From NCBI GenBank assembly GCA_903851445.1, contig CAINOH010000009.1, positions 197,784 to 261,783 on the forward strand: a DNA stretch of 64,000 bases, given 5' to 3'. Made by a program: the position numbers and the translations under genes. This document shows positions 47,072-55,693 of this stretch, in pieces. The DNA is from an uncultured Microcaldota archaeon. GTDB taxonomy: Archaea > Micrarchaeota > Micrarchaeia > Norongarragalinales > CAINOH01. Below the pieces are notes generated by a model, which worked only from the letters and a program-made list of their open reading frames with translations, was not told the DNA's origin and searched no databases. Each line of letters starts with the position of its first letter. Position 1 is the stretch's first letter.

Positions 47072-48628
47072 CTACTTCTTTTTGAACACGAAGACAATCG
47101 GCTGGCTTACCGTACTCCCGTTATCAGCAGTCACAGGCGTCGAGTAATACTTCACAACCTCGTACTTGTCAGTATCCGAGAACAAGTGATAGTAGGTGTT
47201 GTCAGGAAGGGCGGTGCCGTTCTGCAACGCGGAAAACACGGTTACGAGCGGGGCGTAGACTTCCAGCAGGGACGTCAGGTATACTGTGGAATTAAGCACT
47301 GCCGCTTGCGAAAGGAACGTGGTATAATTGGGGTCCAGGCCGAGCGTCGGCCTTCCGGAATACGCGCCGACTTGGGGATGTCCGCTTGCCATCACCCACT
47401 CGCCGGGGTTGGTGATGTTCCTTATGAAGTACGCCGCCTCCTGGACCTGCGCGTAGGATGGCTGCTTGCTCTTGTAAAGCGCCCAGCACTGGTCGAGGTT
47501 GCCGTAGCTTGCACCCAGCAAAAACAATATTAGAAGGCAGGATACTCCAGTCCAGAAGCCGGCCTTTGCCTTGCCTGACGCCGCATCAGCAAGCGCGTTT
47601 GCGGCATCGCCAAGGAGCCTTCCTGCAAGGATGAACGCGACCGGAAGCAGAAAGATGATGAAGCGATCCTCCTTGTACGTGAAAAGGAACGTCATTATCA
47701 AAAGGGGAAGGAGGAGGGTGAGCGCGAGTGTGATTGCGTTGTCGTCCTTTTTGATGAATGCGTAGGTAATCCCAAGGAGCACGAGGATTGCGCCAAGTGA
47801 GTTGTTGAAAATCCAGTTGGCCTGCGTGATGAAGAGGAACTGGTCGGCCTGGCCGTAGCCCTGCGTGCCTGTGAAGTACTCGCCCGCAAGGCCGAAGGCA
47901 GAGCCGGACTTGGAGATTTGGTAGTTGAGGAACGCGGCTGCGAGCACCAGGACAAGGAGCACGCACAGCCCGGTTCTCTTTGGCGAGGACTGCATAGTCT
48001 TGATTATCGCGTCGCGGTAGATGAACGCGCCAACAGCAAGCCCCAGAACTATTGAGAAAAAGATGTATTTTGTGAACCCGCCGAGCAGTATCGAAAGCAC
48101 GAACACAAACATCCAGTTCGGGCTCCTTTCCTGCACGGTGCGGAAGAACGCGTACAGGCCGAGGGCCGTAAAGAACATCTGCGGCGCGTCTGTGAGCACG
48201 CGCGAGGAGTAGAACCACAGCAGTTGCGAGAACGAAAGCAGGAGCACCGTCGCTATTGCGGGCAGGTCGCCGAAGAGCCTGCGGGCAAGAAGGTATGTTG
48301 CAAGGACCGCCAACGCGCAAAGGAGTGCAACTGCAAGGTGGCCTGAATAGATATAGTCGCCTGCGATGGACGACACCACCGCGATGAAGTAGGGGAGTGC
48401 GTAGGAGCGCTGCGACTGCGTAAGTATCCCTAGAGGGTCAGTGGGCTGCACTGCGAACTGGCCGTGCTCGGAGATTGACTGGGCCAGGAGCACGTAGTCG
48501 CCCTCGTCGGTCCACAGCGTGTTCTGCGTGCCGTAGACAAGCGCAAAGTAGAATACCCCCACGGCGGCGGCAACAGCAAGGAGGCCGCTGGCAGTCCGCA
48601 CGTAAGAGTCCATTTGGTTGAAAGCCAC
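47072..48628 (-). CDS. Integral membrane glycosyltransferase (GT39/ArnT-like)
   Basis: A 518-aa polytopic protein with about 11-12 predicted membrane helices. The early motif NTLWTDEGDYVLLAQSISEH has the acidic residue in the first external loop that is essential in PMT/ArnT enzymes using polyprenyl-phosphate sugars. Further helices are clear (for example YLLARRLFGDLPAIATVLLL, LALTLLLPLLIMTFLFTYKE), and a C-terminal extracellular domain of about 150 residues contains NITNPGEWVMASGHPQVGAY. It probably glycosylates proteins or lipids outside the membrane, with the GT2 gene as donor maker. Confidence 0.82.
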   Translation of the reverse strand: MAFNQMDSYVRTASGLLAVAAAVGVFYFALVYGTQNTLWTDEGDYVLLAQSISEHGQFAVQPTDPLGILTQSQRSYALPYFIAVVSSIAGDYIYSGHLAVALLCALAVLATYLLARRLFGDLPAIATVLLLSFSQLLWFYSSRVLTDAPQMFFTALGLYAFFRTVQERSPNWMFVFVLSILLGGFTKYIFFSIVLGLAVGAFIYRDAIIKTMQSSPKRTGLCVLLVLVLAAAFLNYQISKSGSAFGLAGEYFTGTQGYGQADQFLFITQANWIFNNSLGAILVLLGITYAFIKKDDNAITLALTLLLPLLIMTFLFTYKEDRFIIFLLPVAFILAGRLLGDAANALADAASGKAKAGFWTGVSCLLILFLLGASYGNLDQCWALYKSKQPSYAQVQEAAYFIRNITNPGEWVMASGHPQVGAYSGRPTLGLDPNYTTFLSQAAVLNSTVYLTSLLEVYAPLVTVFSALQNGTALPDNTYYHLFSDTDKYEVVKYYSTPVTADNGSTVSQPIVFVFKKK

Positions 48629-48670
48629 ACAGTAGGATAAACAAGATTACGTTTCTTATACCGATGACTA

Positions 48671-48678
48671 TTATATTT
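48671..48678 (+). promoter_or_regulatory. TATA box of tRNA-Val
   Basis: TTATATTT lies 32-39 nt before the tRNA 5' end, as expected for a tRNA promoter with a short leader. Confidence 0.5.
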
Positions 48679-48709
48679 GTTCCAATGCAGAGATAATTCC
48701 TGCTTCTCT

Positions 48710-48782
48710 GGGCCTGTAGTCGAGTGGTTAAGACGTCGCTCTTACACAGCGAAAATCGGGAGTTCGATCCTCCCCGGGCCCA
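48710..48782 (+). tRNA. tRNA-Val (UAC)
   Basis: Acceptor stem GGGCCTG pairs with CGGGCCC, the D arm includes GTCGAGTGGTTAAGAC, the anticodon arm is TCGCT-CTTACAC-AGCGA with anticodon UAC, and the T arm is GGGAG-TTCGATC-CTCCC. Discriminator A73, no intron, no encoded CCA. It reads Val GUA and possibly other Val codons by wobble. Confidence 0.94.
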
Positions 48783-48856
48783 TTCGCTTCTTCTAGCTCC
48801 CTCTAAGTTCATCTAATGCGTTTGCTGACTAAAAAAACGTGTTTGCTTGTCCTGTT

Positions 48857-49276
48857 TTACTCGGGCACTTGCACCGGCTCCCCGCTTTGCAGGATGTTCG
48901 GCATCGAGTCTTCCACTACGATGAAATCAGATGCGTCCAGGCCGGGCTTGTTCGCCAAGGGCATCGGGGTAGTTGTCCCGTTCACCGGAGAGCACGTTCC
49001 ACGGTAATACGCCCATTCGTCGCACTGCGACCCGTCCGGGAAAGCGCATAATCCGCTCTGGCTTCCGTCAGCAGCGGTGACTATCTTGGATGCGCCGCCA
49101 TTCTGAGCGCAGTAGACCGACGCGGGGTTGGCCAGGTTAGACGTGCTGTTGTTCGTGGCGGTTCCATTCTGGTTCGGTTGCCCGTTCTGGGACGCAACGC
49201 AGCCCATCACCAGCAACCCGACGAAGAACAGGGCCAGGAGGGCGACTGCCGGGTTCTTGTCCGTACTGAACTTCAT
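48857..49276 (-). CDS. DUF333 lipoprotein
   Basis: A 139-aa protein with a signal peptide ending in a lipobox-like segment (LFFVGLLVMGC), an Asn/Thr/Gln-rich linker (potential N-glycosylation sites such as NNST) and one DUF333 domain: ANPASVYCAQNGGASKIVTA then LCAFPDGSQCDEWAYYRGTC. This domain with three spaced Cys is common in exported archaeal and bacterial proteins; its role is unknown. The two possible ATGs are 49285 and 49276. It is the third of three consecutive genes for exported proteins on this strand, and its start overlaps or abuts the stop of the preceding gene. Confidence 0.8.
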   Translation of the reverse strand: MKFSTDKNPAVALLALFFVGLLVMGCVASQNGQPNQNGTATNNSTSNLANPASVYCAQNGGASKIVTAADGSQSGLCAFPDGSQCDEWAYYRGTCSPVNGTTTPMPLANKPGLDASDFIVVEDSMPNILQSGEPVQVPE

Positions 49277-49288
49277 AAATACCATGTC

Positions 49289-50254
49289 TCATTCCGCTCC
49301 GGCGCTGCCATTGAGCGCAACGAACAGGTCATTGAGTCCCTTGGCAGCTGACCTGATGTCGATCCAGACAGCTGAAAGCTGATCCTGCAAGACGTCCTTG
49401 GTTCCCCAAGAGTTGATTTCCGTGACTGCGGCTTCCAAGGACGCCTGCACAGCGGCGACATCGCTGCTGCGGCCGGCCTCGATCGCGTTCGGGGACATCA
49501 CAACAAGCAAGTCTGCCATCCTCATCGTCTCGAACCTCGCTGCCATGTGGAAGTTGGTGCCGTTCATGCACCCGTCATACAGGCAGTACTGGTGGAGGGC
49601 TTTCCTCAGTTCGGACGCGTTGTCGGTCCGGCTGATTTCATCCTGGAGGGGAACAAATATTTGCGCCCTGGCGCCATCCACCAGGTCAAGAAGATTGCTC
49701 GCATCAACCCCGCGGTCCGACAGGTTCTGCGCCCTCCGCTGGTAGATGATGAGCGTGTTGTTGTAATAGTTGAGCACCATGTTCGCATGCTTTTTCATGT
49801 CAAAGCACCGGTCATTGGCTTCTCTCAGCGATTGCAGTGTGGACTTCAGTGAGCGCAATGCCGCCTTCGTTTCGTTCTTCGACATGCCGGTGCTATTCGA
49901 CTTCAGGCTGTCAAGGCCCGCCTTGATTGTTGCTTGGTTCTGCTTCAGGTGCTGTGAGAACATCTCCTGGACGTATACGTTGTAGTTCTTCGCGTCGCCC
50001 AGGCTTGCATACTGGCTCAGCTTGGGCAAGTCCGACTGCATGGCCGCTATCCTCGGGGTCAATGCGGGCGACAGGGCGGGAAAAAGCGCGATTATCGCGT
50101 TCATCGTGTCCGTATCAAGCGTCACCTTGCACGTCATGTCCTCCAGCGCCGAATCGAGCATGGGTTTTACATCTGGTCTTGCCGCGGGCTCCGCGGCCGC
50201 CATAGAAACTAGAAAGGAGAATAACAACAGGGCCGCGATGAACTTGGTCTCCAT
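49289..50254 (-). CDS. Exported helical protein
   Basis: A 321-aa protein with a clear signal peptide (METKFIAALLLFSFLVSMAAAEPAA, signal peptidase cleavage likely after AAA or AEPA). The mature part is helical with repeated Leu/Ala heptads (KAGLDSLKSNSTGMSKNETK, ALRSLKSTLQSLREANDRCF) and Asn-Xaa-Ser/Thr sites (NST, NET, NNT, NLS, NAS, NGT, NGS), which suggests N-glycosylation outside the cell. Four Cys could form disulfides. There is no membrane anchor after the signal peptide. No family recognised. It lies between two other exported protein genes. Confidence 0.7.
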   Translation of the reverse strand: METKFIAALLLFSFLVSMAAAEPAARPDVKPMLDSALEDMTCKVTLDTDTMNAIIALFPALSPALTPRIAAMQSDLPKLSQYASLGDAKNYNVYVQEMFSQHLKQNQATIKAGLDSLKSNSTGMSKNETKAALRSLKSTLQSLREANDRCFDMKKHANMVLNYYNNTLIIYQRRAQNLSDRGVDASNLLDLVDGARAQIFVPLQDEISRTDNASELRKALHQYCLYDGCMNGTNFHMAARFETMRMADLLVVMSPNAIEAGRSSDVAAVQASLEAAVTEINSWGTKDVLQDQLSAVWIDIRSAAKGLNDLFVALNGSAGAE

Positions 50255-50294
50255 ATTTATCTCATCTCTTTAATCATGACCCGTTTAAATTTCC

Positions 50295-50774
50295 CTACTT
50301 TTTAGCCTTCTTCCTTTTCTGCATCCTTGCCACGAAAAGAAGCGCAACCGCCACGAGCGGGGCAAGCAGGGGGTTGAAGTCCGGCACACTGCGTACAATT
50401 CCCTTGCGATAGTAATAGTACTGCGTGGCCGAGTCGCTTATGCAGCCCGTAAGGTTCGCAGTGACCGTATAGGTGTGGGTGCCCTCGCGGTAGTCGGCAA
50501 GAGAAATTGAATAGTTTCCAAGGCCGTACGCGGGAATGCCCAGAATGGTGCCGTTGTCCAAAAGCAGCGTGGCCTGGGCGGCAACCGGCGAGTTTGACGA
50601 GGCGTTGGTGACATTGACGCTTATGTAGAGGTTGTTAACGCCATCCGCAACAGCTGGCGCGAAATAGCCGTCAGCGGGCGAGATTATGTGCACCTTGAGC
50701 ACGCAGCTCGGCACTGCCGCAAGCACCGGGGTGCAAAGGAGCGCAAGCAAAAGGAAAGCGATGGACTTTCTCAT
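50295..50774 (-). CDS. Exported protein with C-terminal membrane anchor
   Basis: A 159-aa protein: signal peptide MRKSIAFLLLALLCTPVLAA, an extracellular beta-rich domain (NNLYISVNVTNASSNSPVAA, GTHTYTVTANLTGC, with several N-glycosylation sites), and a C-terminal membrane helix plus basic tail (LLAPLVAVALLFVARMQKRK). The domain resembles the Ig-like or CARDB units of archaeal surface proteins but is too short to assign. It starts at ATG 50774, divergent from the GTPase gene. Confidence 0.72.
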   Translation of the reverse strand: MRKSIAFLLLALLCTPVLAAVPSCVLKVHIISPADGYFAPAVADGVNNLYISVNVTNASSNSPVAAQATLLLDNGTILGIPAYGLGNYSISLADYREGTHTYTVTANLTGCISDSATQYYYYRKGIVRSVPDFNPLLAPLVAVALLFVARMQKRKKAKK

Positions 50775-50841
50775 CCGAACAACCGTCGTGGCGCGTGTTG
50801 CCGCCGCCGATTGTTATTAAACTTGGCCGCAATAAAAAGCT

Positions 50842-52041
50842 GTGCAGGTGCAAAACTCGCCAATGGTCCTCCTTGCTGTTTGTGGAAAGCCCAATGTCGG
50901 AAAAAGCACGATGATGGCAGCCGCGACGGGCACCGCGCCCCAGATTGCAAACTACCCATTCACAACAATTGACCCCAACAAGGGCGTGTGCTTTGCAAAC
51001 GCGCCCTGCCCGCACGTGCGGCTCAAGGTGGTCTGCACGCCGAACAACGCGCGGTGCGAGGCCGGCACGCGCCGGGTTCCTGCAAATATCGTTGACGTCG
51101 CAGGCATAGTTCCTGGCGCGCACGAGGGCAAGGGGATGGGGAACCGCTTTTTGTCCGACGTTGCAGCTGCTGACGCGCTCCTGATTGTGGTTGACGCTTC
51201 GGGCGGCACCGACGACTGCGGAAATATTGTCGCGTTCGGCTCGCACGATGCCACTGCTGACGTGAAGCTGTTCCTTGACGAGCTTGACGACTGGTTCTTC
51301 GAGGTAGTTGGCAGGAATGCGAGGAAGTTCAAGGGAACACACACCGTCCTTGAGGACTTCTTCCAGTCGCTTGCGGGAATCGGCATCCCCCACGCAGAGG
51401 CAAAGGACGCTTATGCACGGCTCGGGCTCGGGTCGGAGCCGTCCAAGCTAACCGACGCGGACGTGCGCAGGCTTTCCAAGCTGCTGCGCGAGCGGACCAA
51501 GCCGTTCCTCATTGCGGCAAACAAGTGCGACTCGGGCTACGCTCAGGGAAACATCGAGTCGCTGCGCAACGCCTACCCGGAAACGCAGGTAATCCCCGTG
51601 TTTGCCGACTATGAGCTTGCGCTGCAGCGGGCGAAGACGTCAGGTATAGTAGAGTATGACGGAAAGAAAATCACACTTACTGCAAAGGGGGCGCAGAACG
51701 AGCGTGCTGTAGAGGCAATCAAGAAAATCGGGACCGCCGTTGCGGCATACGGCTCGACAGGGGTGCAGGAGGCGATTGACCGCGCGGTGTTTGGCCTTGC
51801 GCGCCAGGTGGTCGTCTTTCCCGTTGAGGACGAGACGCACTATTCGAACCACTTTGGCAAGGTCCTTCCTGACGCGATACTGCTCAAGCAGGGAAGCACG
51901 CCGGTTGACCTTGCTGGCGCAATCCACGCCGACCTTGCAAGCCATTTCCTCTACGCTGTTGACTGCGAGAAGAAGACGCGCATAGGAAAGGACCACCGGC
52001 TCGCAACAGGCGAGGTCATCAAGGTAGTGGCGACAAAATAA
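50842..52041 (+). CDS. OBG/YchF-superfamily GTPase (Ygr210-like) with TGS domain
   Basis: A 399-aa TRAFAC-class NTPase. G1 is VCGKPNVGKSTMMAAATG, G2 region QIANYPFTTIDPNKGV, G3 is IVDVAGIVPGAHEGKGMGN, and the base-recognition motif is AANKCD. A long helical insertion (residues ~120-200) and a C-terminal TGS domain (HFGKVLPDAILLKQGSTPVD to GEVIKVVATK) match the archaeal Ygr210/YyaF group, translation-linked proteins interacting with ribosomes. G4 as NKCD instead of NKxD is conventional. The gene starts at GTG 50842 or ATG 50863; the TATA-like TTATTAAA at 50814 fits the first. Confidence 0.88.
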   Translation: MQVQNSPMVLLAVCGKPNVGKSTMMAAATGTAPQIANYPFTTIDPNKGVCFANAPCPHVRLKVVCTPNNARCEAGTRRVPANIVDVAGIVPGAHEGKGMGNRFLSDVAAADALLIVVDASGGTDDCGNIVAFGSHDATADVKLFLDELDDWFFEVVGRNARKFKGTHTVLEDFFQSLAGIGIPHAEAKDAYARLGLGSEPSKLTDADVRRLSKLLRERTKPFLIAANKCDSGYAQGNIESLRNAYPETQVIPVFADYELALQRAKTSGIVEYDGKKITLTAKGAQNERAVEAIKKIGTAVAAYGSTGVQEAIDRAVFGLARQVVVFPVEDETHYSNHFGKVLPDAILLKQGSTPVDLAGAIHADLASHFLYAVDCEKKTRIGKDHRLATGEVIKVVATK

Positions 52042-52181
52042 GCCCGAGGGCCGTTTACGCTCCTTTTGCGTTTTGCCTGCAGCAAGCATAAAAAAGACAG
52101 CAAGCAAACATAGGAAATAAAAGCGGCCGCAAAGTGAAACGTAATAATGCAAAATTCGCTCTTATACCGGAGATGATTTTT

Positions 52182-52424
52182 ATGGCAACCGAACACAAGG
52201 TAACAGTATACTCAACAAAGACGTGCCAATACTGCCACATGGTCAAGGACTGGCTCAAGAAGAAGGGCGTGCCCTACAAGGAAATCGACGTGGGCTCCGA
52301 CCAGAAGGCGGCAATGGAACTGGTCGAAAAGAGCGGCCAGATGGGCGTGCCAGTAATCGACTTTGACGGCAAAATCATCGTAGGTTTTGACCAGCGCGCG
52401 CTCCTTGCGGCAATCGGCGCCTGA
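52182..52424 (+). CDS. Glutaredoxin-like (NrdH-type) protein
   Basis: An 80-aa thioredoxin-fold protein with the redox motif CQYCHMVKDWLKKKGVPY, the cis-Pro in MGVPVIDFDGKIIVGF, and glutaredoxin length. NrdH-like proteins reduce ribonucleotide reductases or other disulfides. The start ATG at 52182 follows GGAGATGATTTT; the track start is 48 nt upstream and not supported. It ends 5 nt from the convergent cdc6 gene. Confidence 0.92.
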   Translation: MATEHKVTVYSTKTCQYCHMVKDWLKKKGVPYKEIDVGSDQKAAMELVEKSGQMGVPVIDFDGKIIVGFDQRALLAAIGA

Positions 52425-52429
52425 GCGTT

Positions 52430-53506
52430 TCAGGCAGTCTTCACAAGCCGGGTCTTTCCCCTGCTGCCTTCCGGCTGCGCCTCGCGAACCAAAACCAGCT
52501 TCCTCTTTTCAAGCGAGTTGACATAGTTTCGGATTTGCCGTTCACTTTCGCCGTTTAGTGCCATGTATTTTTCGTAAAGCGCGCCCGAGGTCATCTCGCC
52601 GTGCTTGGTAAGTATGTCAAGGACCAGTTGTTCTGGTTCGGAAACGCCCGAGAGGCGCTGCTCCTTCTTCCACTCGCCGGCAACAGCGTAGGATGCACGC
52701 ACGTCGGACTCATCGATTCTTTTTGCGCCGCGCTTCTCCGCATTGCGGCCTGCCTTCCAGAGGGCCTCGAGTGCAACCCGCGCGTCGCCGCCTGCCTTGG
52801 CCCCGAACGCGGCGCACAGGCCGATTATGTCCTCGCTTGCCGCTCCGGGAAGGAACCCTTCCTTTGCGCGTGCGGCAAGAATTTCCTTCAGCTGGGATGG
52901 AAGGTATTTCTTGAACTCGACTTTCTCAAGACGTAGCGAGCTTTTGATGCGGCTGTCAAGCCCAGCTGCAAGGTCGGGTACGTTGGAGACCAGGATGAGG
53001 CCGAATGATGCGCCGTGGTTTTCTGCTGCACGCGAAAGCTCGTAAAGGATTGTTGCGGACTCGCCTGTTGCGACCCGGTCAGCCTCGTCAAGGACAACGA
53101 TGCACGCCTTGCGGTCGTATTTGAGCCGCTGGACGATTCGGGAAAAGATTTCGTCAGCGCCAACCCCGCGCTTTGGGAGCGCCTCGCCAACCTGGTCCGC
53201 AATGGTGGAAAATACCGCCTGACGTGAATAGCTCTCCCAGCAGTTCACATAGGCGGTGACCGCCTTTTCAGTGAACTCGGAAAGCTCAGTTAGCACAAGA
53301 CGCGAGGCAGTAGTCTTTCCGGTGCCTGTTGGGCCGTAGATGAAGACGTTCTGGGGCGGCTGGCCGCGGGCAACGCCCTGCATGCACCTTGCAATCGCCT
53401 GCACCTGCTCGGCCCTGAACATGAGCTGCGGCGGCTGGTACTCGGGAAGGAGCACGCGCTCGTCGCGGAACACGCCCGACTGTAAATTATCGAAAATTCC
53501 GGCCAT
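52430..53506 (-). CDS. cdc6: Orc1/Cdc6 replication initiator
   Basis: Origin-binding AAA+ ATPase. The 358-aa protein has Walker A in IYGPTGTGKTTASRLVLTEL, Walker B in CIVVLDEADRVATG, sensor-type LILVSNVPDLAA, and the C-terminal winged helix (TKHGEMTSGALYEKYMALNG, RQIRNYVNSLEKRKLV) which binds ORB elements. The length is somewhat short of the usual 380-420 aa. Origins often lie beside cdc6, but the upstream gap of 54 nt holds only the promoter; one weak ORB-like core (CCAGTGAAAAC) is seen there. It starts with ATG 53506. Confidence 0.95.
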   Translation of the reverse strand: MAGIFDNLQSGVFRDERVLLPEYQPPQLMFRAEQVQAIARCMQGVARGQPPQNVFIYGPTGTGKTTASRLVLTELSEFTEKAVTAYVNCWESYSRQAVFSTIADQVGEALPKRGVGADEIFSRIVQRLKYDRKACIVVLDEADRVATGESATILYELSRAAENHGASFGLILVSNVPDLAAGLDSRIKSSLRLEKVEFKKYLPSQLKEILAARAKEGFLPGAASEDIIGLCAAFGAKAGGDARVALEALWKAGRNAEKRGAKRIDESDVRASYAVAGEWKKEQRLSGVSEPEQLVLDILTKHGEMTSGALYEKYMALNGESERQIRNYVNSLEKRKLVLVREAQPEGSRGKTRLVKTA

Positions 53507-53560
53507 GATGATATAATGTGGGGTGGCTAGGATAAAAAAACGACCAGTGAAAACATCGTT

Positions 53561-54274
53561 TCAGCCCGAGTTGTCTTCGTATTCGTTGTATTCCTCGTGG
53601 TTGAATTCGTAGCTGATTCGGGTCGCCTTCTTGCTGTCGCCTGTGATGAAGCCGGAAACGAGTTCCTGCTTGGTCTTTGCGGCATCCTCGCCAAACAGGC
53701 TCCTGCTGTTGCACGCGTCAAGAAGGAAATACCCCTCTTCCGGTGAGCCGAAAGTGACTACTGGGTGGGTCGAGCCGTCTTCCAGGAGGAGCACGCTTAC
53801 CATTGCCGTCTTACACCCGAGCGAGGACAGGAGCGAGCACAAGAGGAGGCAGCGGTCGAACGCGTCCGCAATGCCAAGAGACGCCATTTCCGCGTAAGTG
53901 AGCCAGAAAGAGATGGACAACTCGGAGTGCGTCTTGCCAAGCGACTGCACTGCAAGGAATGCGGCTTTTGCCGCGTCGTCAAAGTCAGTCTCGGTGTCGT
54001 ACTCGAGCTCGCGGCTCTCGACAACCTTCTCTCCAGCAGCCAGTTTTTTTGCCTCGGATATTGCAAAGACTATTTCCGAGCGCATATTCTGCACTGCGGG
54101 TTCCTTAGGGTCTATTGCGGACTTGAGAACCGGGACTGTCTTCTGTTCGCCCTCGTTTATGTAGTCGCGGTAGCGCTCTATGATTGCACGGTAAAAAGTT
54201 GCGCGCGCCTTCCAGACCGGCCAGTCGGCCCCGGTTTGGGCGGCAGCTTCAATGGGGTTTGCGTCCGCGTCCAT
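53561..54274 (-). CDS. Transglutaminase-like fold protein
   Basis: A 237-aa soluble protein. The stretch GIADAFDRCLLLCSLLSSLGCKTAMVSVLL resembles the G-x-C-x-x-x-A-x-L-x-x-x-L-R-x-x-G core of transglutaminase-like proteins, with a Cys at the nucleophile position; HPVVTFG supplies a His and YFLLDAC an Asp, in the right order for a Cys-His-Asp triad. The N-terminal half is helical. Overall similarity is weak. The ATG at 54274 follows GAGAGGTCGT and a TTTTTATT TATA box; the track start at 54310 would lie at the promoter. It is upstream of cdc6 on the same strand. Confidence 0.6.
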   Translation of the reverse strand: MDADANPIEAAAQTGADWPVWKARATFYRAIIERYRDYINEGEQKTVPVLKSAIDPKEPAVQNMRSEIVFAISEAKKLAAGEKVVESRELEYDTETDFDDAAKAAFLAVQSLGKTHSELSISFWLTYAEMASLGIADAFDRCLLLCSLLSSLGCKTAMVSVLLLEDGSTHPVVTFGSPEEGYFLLDACNSRSLFGEDAAKTKQELVSGFITGDSKKATRISYEFNHEEYNEYEDNSG

Positions 54275-54376
54275 TACGACCTCTCTTAATTGGGATAATG
54301 CGCCTTCCAAAATAAAAAGGGCAGTCGCGCCTAATATACTCGTAAAAAACGCTGTTTGACGAAGAGCGATACTAGG

Positions 54377-55687
54377 ATGAACGTTACTTTTTTCGGCGCG
54401 GCACGCGAAGTCGGCCGGAGCGCCATAATGCTCGAGGCAGGCGAGAAGATACTCCTTGACTGCGGCATCAAGCCCGCAAAGGAGCCCGAATACCCGCTAC
54501 TGGACAGCAAGACCATCAAGTCGCTTGACCGAGTTGTGCTTTCGCACGCCCACCTGGACCACTCCGGCTACATTCCGGGGCTTTACGGCCAAGGGTACAA
54601 GGGCCAGGTCGAGATTACGAAGCCAACTCGCGACCTCATCCAGCTTCTGCTTGCGGATTTCCTGCGGTTGAATAAGATAAACCCGCCATACTCGCAGGTC
54701 GAGGTCAGCCGGCTGCTCAAGAGCACCTCGATTCGCGAGTTCGACGAGCCGTTCAAGACCAAATCCTCCACCATCCGTTTTCGCACAGCAGGCCACATAC
54801 TCGGGGCGGCGATGACCGAGGTGCACACTGCAAACCGCAAGATTCTCTACTCCGGGGACATTGATATCCGCGAGTCGCGGCTTTTGGACGGCGCAGCTAC
54901 CGACCTTGAAGCGGACACGCTCATACTGGAAAGCACGTACGGCGCGAAATCCGACAAGCACCCGTCGCTCAAGACCACTGGGAAGGGGTTCATTGACTCG
55001 GTGAACAGGACGCTCAAGCGGGGCGGCAAGGTAATCATTCCCACCTTTGCAATCGGGAGGGGGCAGGAAATACTGTTCACCCTCGAGTCCTACCTGCGCT
55101 CCGGCGGGTTGGAGCGTGTGCCGATTTACCTTGACGGAATGGTCACCCGCGCGCTGCGCATCTACAGGCACAACGCGATTTACCTGAAGAAGGAAATCCA
55201 GCGCCGCATACTCACAAGCGAGGACGACCCGTTCAAGAGCGAGTTCTACTTCATACCGCAGCGCAAGGACCGCGGCGACGTGTTCGAGCACGACCGCGCA
55301 ATCATACTCGCGACAAGTGGCATGCTCAACGGCGGGCCGGTGATGAGCTACCTTGACAAGCTTGGCTCGGACGAGCGCAACAAACTTCTCTTGGTAGGCT
55401 ACCAGGCCGCTGGCACGCAGGGACGCGAACTGCTGGAAGGCCGCGGTTACGTCGAGACCGAGGGCAGGCGCATTGACATAAACTGCGAAATCGAGCAGGC
55501 GCCATTCTCCGGCCATTCCGACCACGCCGAGCTGGTATCGTTTGCAAAGTCGGTCAAGGGACTCAAGAGCGTCTACGTAGTCCATGGCGAGGGCTCGAAG
55601 TCCTACGAGCTTGCCGAGGCCATAGAAGCCCAGTGCAAGGGCGTGCAGACAATAGTGCCCGAACTGGGCGAGACAATAAGAATCTGA
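54377..55687 (+). CDS. Beta-CASP ribonuclease aCPSF2
   Basis: Metallo-beta-lactamase/beta-CASP nuclease of the archaeal CPSF family. The 436-aa protein has motifs SHAHLDHSG (His/Asp zinc ligands), FRTAGHILGAAM, LYSGDIDIRES, ILESTYGAKSDKHPS, the beta-CASP motifs and PFSGHSDHAELVSF near the C-terminus. There is no KH domain at the N-terminus, so it is aCPSF2 and not aCPSF1, the main termination nuclease. Family members act as endo- or 5'-3' exoribonucleases. The ATG at 54377 begins the family N-terminus (MNVTFFGAAREVG). An EamA transporter gene follows 6 nt downstream. Confidence 0.94.
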   Translation: MNVTFFGAAREVGRSAIMLEAGEKILLDCGIKPAKEPEYPLLDSKTIKSLDRVVLSHAHLDHSGYIPGLYGQGYKGQVEITKPTRDLIQLLLADFLRLNKINPPYSQVEVSRLLKSTSIREFDEPFKTKSSTIRFRTAGHILGAAMTEVHTANRKILYSGDIDIRESRLLDGAATDLEADTLILESTYGAKSDKHPSLKTTGKGFIDSVNRTLKRGGKVIIPTFAIGRGQEILFTLESYLRSGGLERVPIYLDGMVTRALRIYRHNAIYLKKEIQRRILTSEDDPFKSEFYFIPQRKDRGDVFEHDRAIILATSGMLNGGPVMSYLDKLGSDERNKLLLVGYQAAGTQGRELLEGRGYVETEGRRIDINCEIEQAPFSGHSDHAELVSFAKSVKGLKSVYVVHGEGSKSYELAEAIEAQCKGVQTIVPELGETIRI

Positions 55688-55693
55688 TGCGCG

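Noticed and set aside
53507-53560. Replication origin beside cdc6
   Set aside because: Only one imperfect ORB-like core (CCAGTGAAAAC) in a 54-nt gap without an AT-rich unwinding region. Not enough for an origin.
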